From: Candidatus Sulfotelmatobacter sp.
GTDB lineage: Bacteria; Acidobacteriota; Terriglobia; Terriglobales; Acidobacteriaceae
Length of the DNA stretch: 64,000 nt
Direction: 5' to 3'
Assembly: GCA_025462865.1 (NCBI GenBank)
Contig: JAOAPI010000113.1
Coordinates: forward strand, 1-64,000
Shown here in pieces: positions 44,824 through 53,706 of the stretch (the stretch's first letter is position 1; each line of letters starts with the position of its first letter). A model generated the notes under the pieces. It made no database searches, was not told the origin of the DNA, and saw only the letters and a program-made list of their open reading frames with translations. The translations under genes were made by a program, and so were the position numbers.

Positions 44824-45716
44824 ATCGATTTGCCCCCGGGCAGCGCGCGTTCACCTTTCACATACGCCGTAGCACCGGGTAAGTGCACCAGGCGAAAGTC
44901 CTCACTAACTCCGTAAAGAGACTCTGAATGTCCCAGAAACAAATACCCGTGCGGAAGAAGATTATTGAAAAAATGCTGAATGACGCGGCGTTTCGAAGCC
45001 AGATCGAAATAGATCAGCACGTTGCAGCAGAAGATGACGTCCATACCTTTCATGAACGTCATGCGGGTATCGTCTGAGAGATTGAGCCGGCTGAAACTGA
45101 TATTGGAGCGGGCCAGCGGATTTACCTGGAATTGGTCCCCTTGCGGAATAAAGTATTTTTGCCGCCACGCGGTCGTTAGGTTGCGCGTACTGTAGTTGCC
45201 GTAGACGGCGGCTTTGGCGTGTGCGAGCGAGCGTTCGTTGAGATCTGTGGCGAGAATTTCAACGACCCAGTCTTTCAGCGTGCCCCCTGCCTCCTCAATC
45301 TGCAGCATGCGGAGAGTGTAGGGTTCTTCTCCCGTAGAGCAGCCCGCGCTCCAGATCCGGAGCCGGCGAAGTGGAAGCTTGGATTTGATTTGAAGGATAT
45401 TGGGAAGGACGATTCGTCGCAGTGCATCCAATTGGGGCTGGTTGCGAAAGAAGCAAGTTTCTCCGATGGTGATTTCATTCAGCAATGCGATCAGTTCCGA
45501 TTGTCGTATGGGGCGGATGGTGAGGCACTCTAAGTACTCGCGCAAGCTTTGAACCTTGAGTTCCCTCATCCGGCGACCACAGCGATCCTGCAACAGTCGC
45601 AGTTTGTTATCCGGGTGAAAAATTCCCGCCACTTGATACACCAGGTCTCGAATGCGAACCAAGTCAGGCTCGGGGGGGGCCCGCTGCGGTCTGCGTCGCT
45701 TGCATCGACGATGCAT
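44820..45716 (-). CDS. cheR: chemotaxis receptor methyltransferase CheR
   Basis: A 298-residue SAM-dependent methyltransferase for chemoreceptor glutamates. N-terminal helical domain with EITIGETCFFRN, SAM motif RIWSAGCSTGEEPYTL, and NVLIYFDLASKRRVIQHF near the end. The N-terminus is rich in Arg. The ATG follows three bases after the cheA stop and the stop overlaps the HDOD start. No receptor gene is in the window. Confidence 0.93.
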   Translation of the reverse strand: MHRRCKRRRPQRAPPEPDLVRIRDLVYQVAGIFHPDNKLRLLQDRCGRRMRELKVQSLREYLECLTIRPIRQSELIALLNEITIGETCFFRNQPQLDALRRIVLPNILQIKSKLPLRRLRIWSAGCSTGEEPYTLRMLQIEEAGGTLKDWVVEILATDLNERSLAHAKAAVYGNYSTRNLTTAWRQKYFIPQGDQFQVNPLARSNISFSRLNLSDDTRMTFMKGMDVIFCCNVLIYFDLASKRRVIQHFFNNLLPHGYLFLGHSESLYGVSEDFRLVHLPGATAYVKGERALPGGKSI

Positions 45717-45719
45717 GGC

Positions 45720-47564
45720 TCACGCCGAGGCCTTTCGAGCCGCCGACCGTGAGGCGACCTGCAGATTCTCCAGCAAGCCAGCCGGATCGAGAACCAGGCG
45801 CACGCGTCCGTCACCGCCAATTGTGGCACCGGCGAGACTCGAACATCCGTGAAGATAAGATCCCAGTGGCTTGATTACTGTCGACTCTTGCCCCAGCAGG
45901 CGATCCACGAGAATTGCAATATTCCTTTCCGCCACCCCCAAAATCACCACTTTCTGGCCCTCATCGCTGTGTACGGACGATTTATCGTCGGCTGCGTTGG
46001 GGATTGGCGCTGCAGGGAAGAGTTGCTCCAGACGTAACAAAGGTAGCGTCTGGCCTCGCAGACACAGAACTTCCCTTCCTTCCACTCGGTGCACAAGCTT
46101 GGGATCGATTTGCGCCGTCTCAACAACCGAGCGGAGCGGCAACGCATAAACTTCCTCCCGAACCTGAACGAGTAGCACTGGCAGAATAGCTAGAGTGAGA
46201 GGCAACCGAAGTTTCACCGTTGTGCCTTGACCGAGATGGCTTTCAAGTCCAACCGAACCATTCAGCTTTTTGAGATTAGTGCGAACCACATCCATGCCCA
46301 CGCCGCGTCCGGATAGATCTGTGGTTTTCTCTGCAGTGCTGAAACCCGGCAGGAAAATGAAATCCAGAATTTCGCGAGTGCTCAGGGCGCGCAGGCGTTC
46401 AGCGGTGACTAGACCTTTCTCCACCGCCTTGCGGCCTATTTTTTCGGGATCGATTCCGGCGCCATCGTCGCCGATGATAATCACGATCTGATCGCCCTCC
46501 TGGCGTGCCTCCAGACGAATAGTGCCGCGGCGGGGCTTTCCAGATTTTTCTCGGACGTCTGGCAGCTCGATGGCATGGTCGAGAGAGTTCCGCACCAGAT
46601 GAACGAGTGGGTCGCCGATAAGTTCGACCATCGTCTTATCGAGTTCGGTATCTTCCCCGTGAAGCACCAAGTCCACTTCCTTATTCAGGCTGCCCGCAAT
46701 GTCGCGAACCAGGCGGGGAAACTTGCGGAAAACGGTTTCGATAGGAACCATGCGGGTCTTCAGACCCGCCGCCTGGAGTTCCTCGGTAATAAAGCTCAAA
46801 CGCGCCGCGGACTGCGCGAGCGAGGAATTCAATTCCTTCATGCCGATCCTGGTGGAAGACAAGTCGCGGCTAAGCTGGAGTAAGTAGTTGCGCTCCAATA
46901 CCAACTCTCCGACGAGATTAATAAGATCGTCCAGCTTGGTGGCTTCTACGCGCATGGTGGGAACGGCAGAGCGCGGCTGAGCAATCTCCTTCTGTCGGAC
47001 CAGTGCATCGCCGACATCGGCGGCGGATGCCAGGCCTTTCTCTACCAGCATCTCGCCCAACCTTTGGGGCAGCGATGAGGCTGCTTGTTCAGCCAGCACA
47101 GCGTCTAGGGTTCCCGCGGAGATAATTTCCTGCTTTACCAGCAGTTCTCCAAGAGTAGGAGGCACCTGCCGCGCGTTTTGTGCGGCCTCAAGATCTTTCA
47201 GCAGGGCGGTGGTGTCGTATTCCTGCAAACCTCCTTGGCGGATATCTGAGAGCATTTTGCCCAGATAATCACGCGTCGCCAGCAGAGCGTCGATTGTTGG
47301 GCGCATGAGCTGCGCTTCACCCTTGCGCAAGGCGTTGAGGAGATCTTCAGCGCAATGGCTGAGTCGGACGACTGGCTCGAATCCGAGGAAACTCGAAGTG
47401 CCCTTGATCGTGTGGAGTGCGCGAAAGATACGGTTCAGCAAGTCAGCGTCATCAGGCGATGACTCCAGGGCAACCATGTCCTGGTCCATACGCTGCAAGA
47501 GCTCCTCTGATTCCACAAGAAACTCCTGCACCAGCGACGGATCGTCTGCAAGCTCGTTACTCAT
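45720..47564 (-). CDS. cheA: chemotaxis histidine kinase CheA with MshEN-like repeats
   Basis: A 614-residue kinase. Hpt domain with phospho-acceptor H51 in ALHTIKGTSSF; dimerisation region about 205-290; HATPase with LVRNSLDHAIE, GDDGAGIDPEKI and GRGVGMDVVRTNL; CheW-like domain about 475-610. In place of the usual P2 response-regulator docking domain it carries two repeats (LGELLVKQEIISAGTLDAVL at 138-157 and LGEMLVEKGLASAADVGDAL at 169-188) that resemble the N-terminal MshEN/GspE fold. That fold binds c-di-GMP in some ATPases, but the key Arg/Leu pattern cannot be verified here. Confidence 0.93.
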   Translation of the reverse strand: MSNELADDPSLVQEFLVESEELLQRMDQDMVALESSPDDADLLNRIFRALHTIKGTSSFLGFEPVVRLSHCAEDLLNALRKGEAQLMRPTIDALLATRDYLGKMLSDIRQGGLQEYDTTALLKDLEAAQNARQVPPTLGELLVKQEIISAGTLDAVLAEQAASSLPQRLGEMLVEKGLASAADVGDALVRQKEIAQPRSAVPTMRVEATKLDDLINLVGELVLERNYLLQLSRDLSSTRIGMKELNSSLAQSAARLSFITEELQAAGLKTRMVPIETVFRKFPRLVRDIAGSLNKEVDLVLHGEDTELDKTMVELIGDPLVHLVRNSLDHAIELPDVREKSGKPRRGTIRLEARQEGDQIVIIIGDDGAGIDPEKIGRKAVEKGLVTAERLRALSTREILDFIFLPGFSTAEKTTDLSGRGVGMDVVRTNLKKLNGSVGLESHLGQGTTVKLRLPLTLAILPVLLVQVREEVYALPLRSVVETAQIDPKLVHRVEGREVLCLRGQTLPLLRLEQLFPAAPIPNAADDKSSVHSDEGQKVVILGVAERNIAILVDRLLGQESTVIKPLGSYLHGCSSLAGATIGGDGRVRLVLDPAGLLENLQVASRSAARKASA

Positions 47565-47596
47565 GGAAAAGTAGTGCTCCCGTAAACAACCGATGG

Positions 47597-48118
47597 TTAT
47601 GCCTGTGCGCCGGCCGCGCCGGCCATTCCTTGTTCTGAGCTACTCATCAGCCGGTTGGCATCGAGCAGAATGAGCAACCGGTCGCCAAGCTTCCCTACGC
47701 CCGAGACATATTCGCGCTCGACTAATCCCAACCGGGGTGGCGGCTCAACCGTGCCAGCTGGAATGCGCAGGACTTCTGAAACGGCGTCCACGATGAAACC
47801 AAGTACAGTTCCCTGAATTTCGACCACTACGATGCGGTTCTGTTTGTCGGGAGGAGCTTGTTGCAGGCCAAATCGTTTTCGGAGGGCGACCACGGGAATA
47901 ATCTTCCCGCGCAGATTCATCACCCCCTCCATAAACTCTGGCGAGTTCGGAACCCGCGTCAATTGCTGCGTGCGGATAATCTCTTGCACATGGAGAATAT
48001 CGATTCCAAATTCTTCTCCCCCCACATGAAATCCCACCAGTTGAAGCAGCTCTTCGTGGGCTTGCCTGGGCTCGTAGGCCAAGGAAGCGGCTTGCGACTT
48101 ATGGATATTGGAGTCCAT
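47597..48118 (-). CDS. cheW: chemotaxis adaptor CheW
   Basis: A 173-residue adaptor with a single CheW domain (about 25-160; LVGFHVGGEEFGIDILHVQE, GVMNLRGKIIPVVALRKRFG, ILLDANRLMS). It couples receptors to CheA. ATG 48118 is preceded by GAGGG seven bases upstream, and so is preferred to a GTG nine codons earlier. Gap to cheA is 32 bases. Confidence 0.93.
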   Translation of the reverse strand: MDSNIHKSQAASLAYEPRQAHEELLQLVGFHVGGEEFGIDILHVQEIIRTQQLTRVPNSPEFMEGVMNLRGKIIPVVALRKRFGLQQAPPDKQNRIVVVEIQGTVLGFIVDAVSEVLRIPAGTVEPPPRLGLVEREYVSGVGKLGDRLLILLDANRLMSSSEQGMAGAAGAQA

Positions 48119-48234
48119 GTCGTATCCCTCATGACGGACACTCACTCATGAACTTCATCGGCTAACGGGTGGCGTTCTTTAGAGGAGCTGATGTGCCGTC
48201 AGCAAGATTGCTGGAACGTGGACTTTATCCCAAC

Positions 48235-49569
48235 TCAAGGCAGCGATGGCAAGGGCTTAGCTGCGGAGTCGGGCGCGAATGAAGAAGGGGACGCTGAAGC
48301 GACTGGCGTTCTCAAGATCACAATATCTACGCGGCGGTTCTGCGCCCGTCCTTTGGCTGTAAGATTGCTTGCGACCGGATGATATTCCGCGTAGCCGGCT
48401 GCCGAAAGCCTCTCTGGAGCGAAATTGTGCCTAACGATCAAGACCTGAACCAGTTCCGTGGCCCGGGCCGTCGAGAGCTGCCAGTTTGAGGACATTTGCT
48501 TAGTGTGAATGGGCACATTGTCAGTATGACCTTCGATACGCAGCCGGTACGTGCGAATCGCCAGGATCGAAGCGATGCGATCAAGAGCAGACAACGACCC
48601 TGGTTTAAGAGTTGCGGATCCGCTGTCGAAGAATCCAAAATCCTGCAAGCTCACCACCAGACCCTCGTTCACTCGGTGCAAAGCCACCTCGTGCAGCGCG
48701 ATTTCCTCGCGCAGCGCTTGCCGCAATTCTTCTTGCAGCGTAGCGAGGTCATTTTGCTCAGAGTTGGCCGCTAAAGAATCTTTAAGAGAGGAGGCGTTGT
48801 GTCCCGCTTCATTATTACGTTTGATCTTTTGAAGGGCCTGCAATGCGCTGAATGAGATGGAATCATCGACGTCCAGCGCAGTCTGGTTACTGGAAGCCGG
48901 AAAAACTCCCAACTCCTGAAATGCCACTTGGATGGCCAAGGCAAGCTTGCCCACCTTCTTGTGATCCACTTGCGATGAAGCGTAATTGATGTAAACATCC
49001 ACCACGTTGGTCGTCGTATCAAAAGTCAGGTTCCAGACGTGTTCGATGATCATGGCTCGCGAGACTTGCCGCCCGGCGTTTCGCATCAGATATTCCAGCA
49101 GCGAGAATTCTTTGGAGGTAAGGTCGATGCGCCGCCCGGCACGCTGAGCGCGGTGTTCCACCCGGTCGAGGTGAAGATCTTCCACCACCAGCACTGACTC
49201 GGAGGGCAAATGGCTGCGGCGCAACAGCGCCCGGATGCGCGCCGAAAGTTCGCTGAAAGAAAATGGTTTCGGGAGATAGTCGTCGGCTCCAGTATCGAGG
49301 CACTGTACCCGATCTTCCACCTTCACCCGCTGCGTCAGCACCAGCACTGGCAGGCTCGGGCGTTTCAGCCGCAGATGCCGCAACACACTCATGCCATCGA
49401 GCTTGGGTAAGTTCAGGTCGAGAATGACGAGGTCATAATCGAACTCGCTTCCCATGGCGCGCGCCTGCTCTCCATCCTCGACCACATCCACCGCGTAGTG
49501 CTCACCTTGCAACCCCTGCCGTACAAATGCGGCCAGAGCCGCATCGTCTTCCGCAATCAAAATCCTCAT
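48235..49569 (-). CDS. response regulator fused to MotB/OmpA-like C-terminus
   Basis: A 444-residue unbroken frame. Residues 1-118 are a complete OmpR-type receiver (acidic D8-D9, D51, T79, K101). 125-196 is an OmpR/PhoB winged helix that stops at NVVDVYINY, just where LRRK and the C-terminal wing hairpin should follow. From residue 197 (codon at 48979-48981) it reads ASSQVDHKKVGKLALAIQVA, the segment that follows the membrane helix in MotB-like proteins. An OmpA/MotB peptidoglycan-binding domain follows (about 303-420; FFDSGSATLKPG, IEGHTDNVPI, SAAGYAEYHPV). The MotB membrane helix and its ion-binding Asp are missing, and no signal peptide exists. It leads the chemosensory operon. Confidence 0.88.
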   Translation of the reverse strand: MRILIAEDDAALAAFVRQGLQGEHYAVDVVEDGEQARAMGSEFDYDLVILDLNLPKLDGMSVLRHLRLKRPSLPVLVLTQRVKVEDRVQCLDTGADDYLPKPFSFSELSARIRALLRRSHLPSESVLVVEDLHLDRVEHRAQRAGRRIDLTSKEFSLLEYLMRNAGRQVSRAMIIEHVWNLTFDTTTNVVDVYINYASSQVDHKKVGKLALAIQVAFQELGVFPASSNQTALDVDDSISFSALQALQKIKRNNEAGHNASSLKDSLAANSEQNDLATLQEELRQALREEIALHEVALHRVNEGLVVSLQDFGFFDSGSATLKPGSLSALDRIASILAIRTYRLRIEGHTDNVPIHTKQMSSNWQLSTARATELVQVLIVRHNFAPERLSAAGYAEYHPVASNLTAKGRAQNRRVDIVILRTPVASASPSSFAPDSAAKPLPSLP

Positions 49570-49883
49570 GAGTTGCCCTTAATCACAGAGTGATTCTAGT
49601 TAGAGAAAGCTCAGTTGAGACGGAAAGTCGTTTGCACGAAGGTGTGTGTTTGCAGAAATGGATCAAGGTTTCAAAACAGGATCGTAGTCGCGGAGTGTCT
49701 CTCTGTAGGCCGGCGACAGGGCGAACACGACCCGCCCTGATACGTCGAGGTAACCAGAAAGGAATGGCTTATTGCCCTTGAACCCTATCGGTCAATTACT
49801 CTCAGCCCGTCCCCTAGAGATAATCGGCAGAGGAGCCCGTGGCGGAGTAGGATTTCCCTCCGGCAACCACGAGCCCAACGTCA
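49570..49883. other. intergenic region between divergent genes
   Basis: About 310 bases between the divergent fusion gene and the GGDEF gene. Promoters for both must lie here. I could not assign -35/-10 pairs with confidence and found no riboswitch consensus, including c-di-GMP aptamers. Confidence 0.4.
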
Positions 49884-51170
49884 ATGAAGCCTCTACTGAT
49901 ACCCGGCATCTGTTTGCTGGCGGTTGCGACCCTGCTGCATACGGGCCTGATCGCGCCCAGCGCCGCGGTTGTCAGCTACGCCTTCTATGGAGCGTGGATC
50001 GCGGGACTGTTGCTAGCATGGCGCTTTCATTCGACCCGCATCTTCTCTGCTTTGCTGGTGCTGTTCCTCGCGCAACAAGCAATCACATACTTCTCTGGGG
50101 GACACGTCCCTCCCGGCGCGCCGGGGATCAAGGCTCTGGCTGCGATCGGCATCCTCCTGCCCCTTGATTTCGTGCTCATCTCGTTCGAGAGAGAAAGGGG
50201 ATTCACTGTCTCGAGCCTCGCGCCGATTGGATTATTGCTATTCATAGAGTCGGTCATCGTGGCGGTACTTTGCCGGCCCGATTCGTTGTCAGCCACCTCT
50301 CACGCCTCCCATCATGGTCTTTGGCCGGCACCACTAGCTTTCGCCACGCAATTGGCGATCGGGGCCGCTGGCGTGGTCTTGCTCATCCGCTATCTTCTAT
50401 TTCACAAGCCGGTGGAGAGTGGTTTGCTGTGGGCGCTGGCGGCTTCCTTTCTGGCGCTTCGCTTTGGGGGAGTCGGACGAATTCCATCGGTTTATTTTGC
50501 CGCCGCCGCGTTCTTGCTTGCGGGTTCGATTGTCGAGACTTCCTATCTTCTCGCTTACCATGATGAGTTGACGATGCTGCCTTCGCGGCGAGCTTTTCAT
50601 GATGCCCTGCTTCGCCTGGAAGCGCCGTATTCCGTCGCAATGGTTGACATCGACCATTTCAAACGGTGCAACGACACGTACGGCCACGACACTGGAGATC
50701 AGGTATTGCGCATGGTTGCGTCACGACTGGCCCGCGTATCGGGTGGAGGACAAGCCTATCGGTGTGGCGGAGAAGAATTCGCCATCCTATTTTCCGGCAA
50801 GACCACTGCTGATGTGCTTGAACACCTGGAAAAGCTTCGGTCAGACATTGAAGGCAGCAGACTTCATTTGCGCGGGCCCGACCGCCGCCAGGAAACGCGT
50901 GGCCCGGATCGCCGCAATCAGCGCGCGCGCGGCCGCATCCAGACCGGCCATGCGATCCGCCAGCTTTCTCAGTCCATTCCGTCGAGCGAAATTTCAGTCA
51001 CTGCGAGTATTGGGGTTGCAACCTCGAAGAGGGAAAACCCTTCCGCGGAAGAAGTTATCCAGGCGGCAGATAAAGCTCTCTATCGCGCGAAAAATGCGGG
51101 GCGCAATCGGATCGAGACAGCCGTCGCGCCTCGGCGCCGGATTCGCGCCAAATCAGCGGGCATCGCATAG
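49884..51170 (+). CDS. membrane diguanylate cyclase (GGDEF)
   Basis: A 428-residue protein with about seven membrane helices (1-222) and a cytoplasmic GGDEF domain (about 225-415) with GGEEF at 295-299 and DELTMLPSRRAF at its start. The RxxD I-site is not seen at the usual place, so product inhibition may be weak. A basic insert with RGPDRR twice (330-335, 339-344) interrupts the domain. It should synthesise c-di-GMP. Divergent from the chemosensory operon. Confidence 0.88.
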   Translation: MKPLLIPGICLLAVATLLHTGLIAPSAAVVSYAFYGAWIAGLLLAWRFHSTRIFSALLVLFLAQQAITYFSGGHVPPGAPGIKALAAIGILLPLDFVLISFERERGFTVSSLAPIGLLLFIESVIVAVLCRPDSLSATSHASHHGLWPAPLAFATQLAIGAAGVVLLIRYLLFHKPVESGLLWALAASFLALRFGGVGRIPSVYFAAAAFLLAGSIVETSYLLAYHDELTMLPSRRAFHDALLRLEAPYSVAMVDIDHFKRCNDTYGHDTGDQVLRMVASRLARVSGGGQAYRCGGEEFAILFSGKTTADVLEHLEKLRSDIEGSRLHLRGPDRRQETRGPDRRNQRARGRIQTGHAIRQLSQSIPSSEISVTASIGVATSKRENPSAEEVIQAADKALYRAKNAGRNRIETAVAPRRRIRAKSAGIA

Positions 51171-51180
51171 GAAGTTAAAC

Positions 51181-51267
51181 GCACGGCCCGGTTCGCCCAT
51201 CCATGGGGAGGCTGACGCCCCGGGCCCGTACGTTTTTCGCAAGCACCACAGGCCGTGCGGTCAGCCT
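51181..51267. other. crossed inverted repeats at convergent gene ends
   Basis: GCACGGCC (51181-51188) pairs with GGCCGTGC (51251-51258), and AGGCTGAC (51209-51216) with GTCAGCCT (51260-51267). The two pairings cross each other, so a transcript could form either stem or a pseudoknot. They lie just after the GGDEF gene and overlap the stop of the minus-strand microprotein gene. Confidence 0.5.
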
Positions 51268-51422
51268 GAGGTCGATGGGGGCGTCGACTTTTTCCGTCCG
51301 CTGCCTGCGCACGCCGGACACTGCAAGCGGATAAATGCAACTCCTTCGGCCTTACCGCTGATATCCACAGGCCGAGCGATATATCCGCTACCGCCGCAAC
51401 GTGGGCAGTCTTTCGGAGCCAC
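51261..51422 (-). CDS. 53-residue DnaJ-type zinc-finger microprotein
   Basis: A small frame starting with GTG at 51422, preceded by GAGGGGGAAGA. Its product has two CxxCxGxG zinc knuckles (CPRCGGSGYI at 6-15 and CPACAGSGRKK at 35-45), the pattern of the DnaJ cysteine-rich region, separated by 19 residues. Two knuckles would bind one zinc. It has no J domain. A longer frame over the same bases has Cys-poor, unconvincing composition and was rejected. Function unknown; protein or RNA binding is typical for such knuckles. Confidence 0.72.
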   Translation of the reverse strand: MAPKDCPRCGGSGYIARPVDISGKAEGVAFIRLQCPACAGSGRKKSTPPSTSG

Positions 51423-51536
51423 TCTTCCCCCTCGGTTACGAGGAAGTCTTTCACCTATTCATTTGGCCGTGTCCAAAAAGTTGATCCTGTTACGAAAACC
51501 GAACAGACTGCCGGCCCGTATGCAGCGCAGGATAGG

Positions 51537-51926
51537 CTAGTGTTTCGGGCCTTCAGGCAAGGACTGTTTTTTCGGTCCCTGGGTGGTAACGCGATCTTGA
51601 ATCTTGTCGTAGGTCGATTGAGGAATGACTTTCTTCTTCAGCAAATCTTCCTTTGAACTGAACGGACGAGCGTCGATGATGGTCTGCGCGTAATCCGGAC
51701 CAACTCCGGGCAGGGCCGCGAGATCTTTCTTGCTGGCACTGTTCAGGTCGACTGGTTGTCCATTGGCGGACGGCGTGTCTTTCTTCTCGGCCGGCGTCAT
51801 CTTATGAGTGGTGGAAGGATAGGAACTCTGGTCGCCCGGCGGCGGGGCGGCCTGCTGATCTTGTTGAGCGCAAGACATTGCGGTAAGCAATACCACTGGC
51901 AAGAAGGCTGCTAGAAAGGTTTTCAT
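51537..51926 (-). CDS. secreted helix-hairpin-helix (ComEA-like) protein
   Basis: A 129-residue exported protein with a lipoprotein-type signal ending LLTAMSC (Cys19). After a Gln/Pro-rich linker comes a helix-hairpin-helix (about 58-110; VDLNSASKKDLAALPGVG, IIDARPFSSKEDLLKK), the DNA-binding fold of ComEA. It lacks the SLBB domain. It may bind DNA in the periplasm, but no uptake genes are near, so the role is open. Confidence 0.83.
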   Translation of the reverse strand: MKTFLAAFLPVVLLTAMSCAQQDQQAAPPPGDQSSYPSTTHKMTPAEKKDTPSANGQPVDLNSASKKDLAALPGVGPDYAQTIIDARPFSSKEDLLKKKVIPQSTYDKIQDRVTTQGPKKQSLPEGPKH

Positions 51927-52096
51927 TCTGATCTCTCCTATGTTTCGGGCGCTTGGATGCTAGTCCAAGGCCTAATGTTTGCGCGGATATTTGCAGTCTG
52001 GCGGGAAGGATCGGATTAGACGACTGGGCTACATCGAAGTTCAAGTCCCGACCCGGCACAAGGAGCGCGACAACCCTGGGGCGAGCCGTTTCCTTC

Positions 52097-53581
52097 CTAT
52101 CGAGGAAGCGGCGCTTTCATGTTGGCCAGTGCATAGGCGAGAACGGCCATGGCAGCGGCGTTTTCGCGGAGTTCGGACGGAACGATTTTGTCGAGCGTAT
52201 CCGCGGCCGTGTGATGGTAGCTGAAGTAGTTGCGTCCGTCTTGCATGATGCCGAACGCGGGGACCCCCGCTTCGGACATGGCGGCGATGTCGGCGCCGGG
52301 AGGATAAGTAGTGGGTTGTAGAACTGAGGCGCCGATGCTCTGAAGAACGGTCTGCACGGGCCGAAGGGCTTCGATGGCAGCTACAACGGCCTTAACGTCA
52401 AAACCAAGAGGGTGGGCCGCACCAGCATCGCTCTCGATCGCAGCGATGTGTCGCGGGAATTCATTGAGGTATTCGGCTGTGTAGGCTTTGCTACCGGAGC
52501 CTCCAGTTTCTTCATCCATCCAGGCGATGACGCGCAACGTACGCGAGGGACGCAGGTGAAGGCGCTGCAGAATTTCAGCAGTTTCCATAGCGATGACCAC
52601 GCCCGCTCCATCATCAATAGCACCAGTGCCGAGGTCCCAGGAATCGAGATGTCCGGAGACGACAACAATCTGTTCGGGATGGTCAGAGCCTTTAAGGTCG
52701 GCGATCACGTTATATCCGGTTTCGTCAGGAAGTTTCTGCGGGGTCAGCGTGAGATGCATGCGGACTTTGCCCTGGCCGGAGAGATGGACGATGAGGTCAG
52801 CGTCTTCGGCGGTGACGGCTGCGGCGGGAATACCTGCAGGAAAGTTGAAACCGGTATGGGGAAGGCGATAGTCGGCATTGCCGACCGAGCGGACCAGAGC
52901 GGCGATGGCGCCGAGGTCCGCAGCGGCTTTGGGGCCGGCTGCGCGATAACGTACGGCTTCGCCGTAGGCGGCGAATGCGAGTCCGGCCGCTGCTTTCTGC
53001 TTGTCGAACACTTCATTAAAGAGGACGATCTTGCCGGCAACTTTGTCTCGCCCGAGCGCTGTGAGTTCGTCGAATGTGTTAACAGTGACGACCTCCGCGG
53101 TTAGACCGTCAGGTGGAGTGGAAGAGCTACCACCGAGAGCGGTGAGAATAATCTTTTGCGTGGTGCTCGGAACCATCCCTGGATAGTCGACCAGGGATGC
53201 GGTTTCGGTGCCGCGAACCCAATGCGGCACGGTCACCTGCTGAAGGCGCACGTCCAACCCTAGTTTGCGAAGTTCAGAGGCAACGTATTCGGCGGCAGCG
53301 CGTGCCTGCGGCGAACCGGTGGGTCGCGGTCCAATGTTCTCGGTAAGATGTGCTACCTGACGATAGGCATAGTCGTCATTGAGCGCGGCGGCCTTGATTG
53401 CTGAGAGCTGCTGCAACAGAAGGGCCGGGAAATTTTGCTGGTCGGCCTGCGTAGTCTGCGGCGGCACCATAAACGAAGTCGCGGGTTGCGGCTTCTGGGA
53501 TGGATTTTGGGCGACGATGGCCGCCGGCGCGACCAGCCGAAGTGAGATCAGGCATGCAAAAGAGAAGCGGAGAAGAGTCAT
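52097..53581 (-). CDS. secreted M28 family metallopeptidase
   Basis: A 494-residue zinc aminopeptidase/carboxypeptidase of the M28 type (carboxypeptidase Q-like). Signal peptide to about residue 24, PA domain inserted (about 160-270). Di-zinc core: H311 and D323 in SGHLDSWDLGTGAIDDGAG, catalytic E357 with E358 in WMDEETGGSG, later Asp in ESDAGA and His in SYHHTAAD. All ligands are present. It likely trims peptides outside the cell. Confidence 0.92.
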   Translation of the reverse strand: MTLLRFSFACLISLRLVAPAAIVAQNPSQKPQPATSFMVPPQTTQADQQNFPALLLQQLSAIKAAALNDDYAYRQVAHLTENIGPRPTGSPQARAAAEYVASELRKLGLDVRLQQVTVPHWVRGTETASLVDYPGMVPSTTQKIILTALGGSSSTPPDGLTAEVVTVNTFDELTALGRDKVAGKIVLFNEVFDKQKAAAGLAFAAYGEAVRYRAAGPKAAADLGAIAALVRSVGNADYRLPHTGFNFPAGIPAAAVTAEDADLIVHLSGQGKVRMHLTLTPQKLPDETGYNVIADLKGSDHPEQIVVVSGHLDSWDLGTGAIDDGAGVVIAMETAEILQRLHLRPSRTLRVIAWMDEETGGSGSKAYTAEYLNEFPRHIAAIESDAGAAHPLGFDVKAVVAAIEALRPVQTVLQSIGASVLQPTTYPPGADIAAMSEAGVPAFGIMQDGRNYFSYHHTAADTLDKIVPSELRENAAAMAVLAYALANMKAPLPR

Positions 53582-53706
53582 AGATGCTGGCAGTCTATCT
53601 GAGACGGACGGGCGGCGGAAAGCGGCTTGCGCCCGGCGCGAAATACTGGCATCTACTGTGGGGAACGGATTAAGGAAGCGCCAGGCTTGTGGTAGCGTCC
53701 GAAGCT

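Noticed and set aside
49570-49883. c-di-GMP riboswitch upstream of the GGDEF gene
   Set aside because: Searched by eye for GEMM-I consensus; not found.
51080-51454. A 124-residue minus-strand frame near the GGDEF gene end
   Set aside because: It runs into the GGDEF coding region and has no family features; the Cys-knuckle frame 51261-51422 over the same bases is far more convincing.
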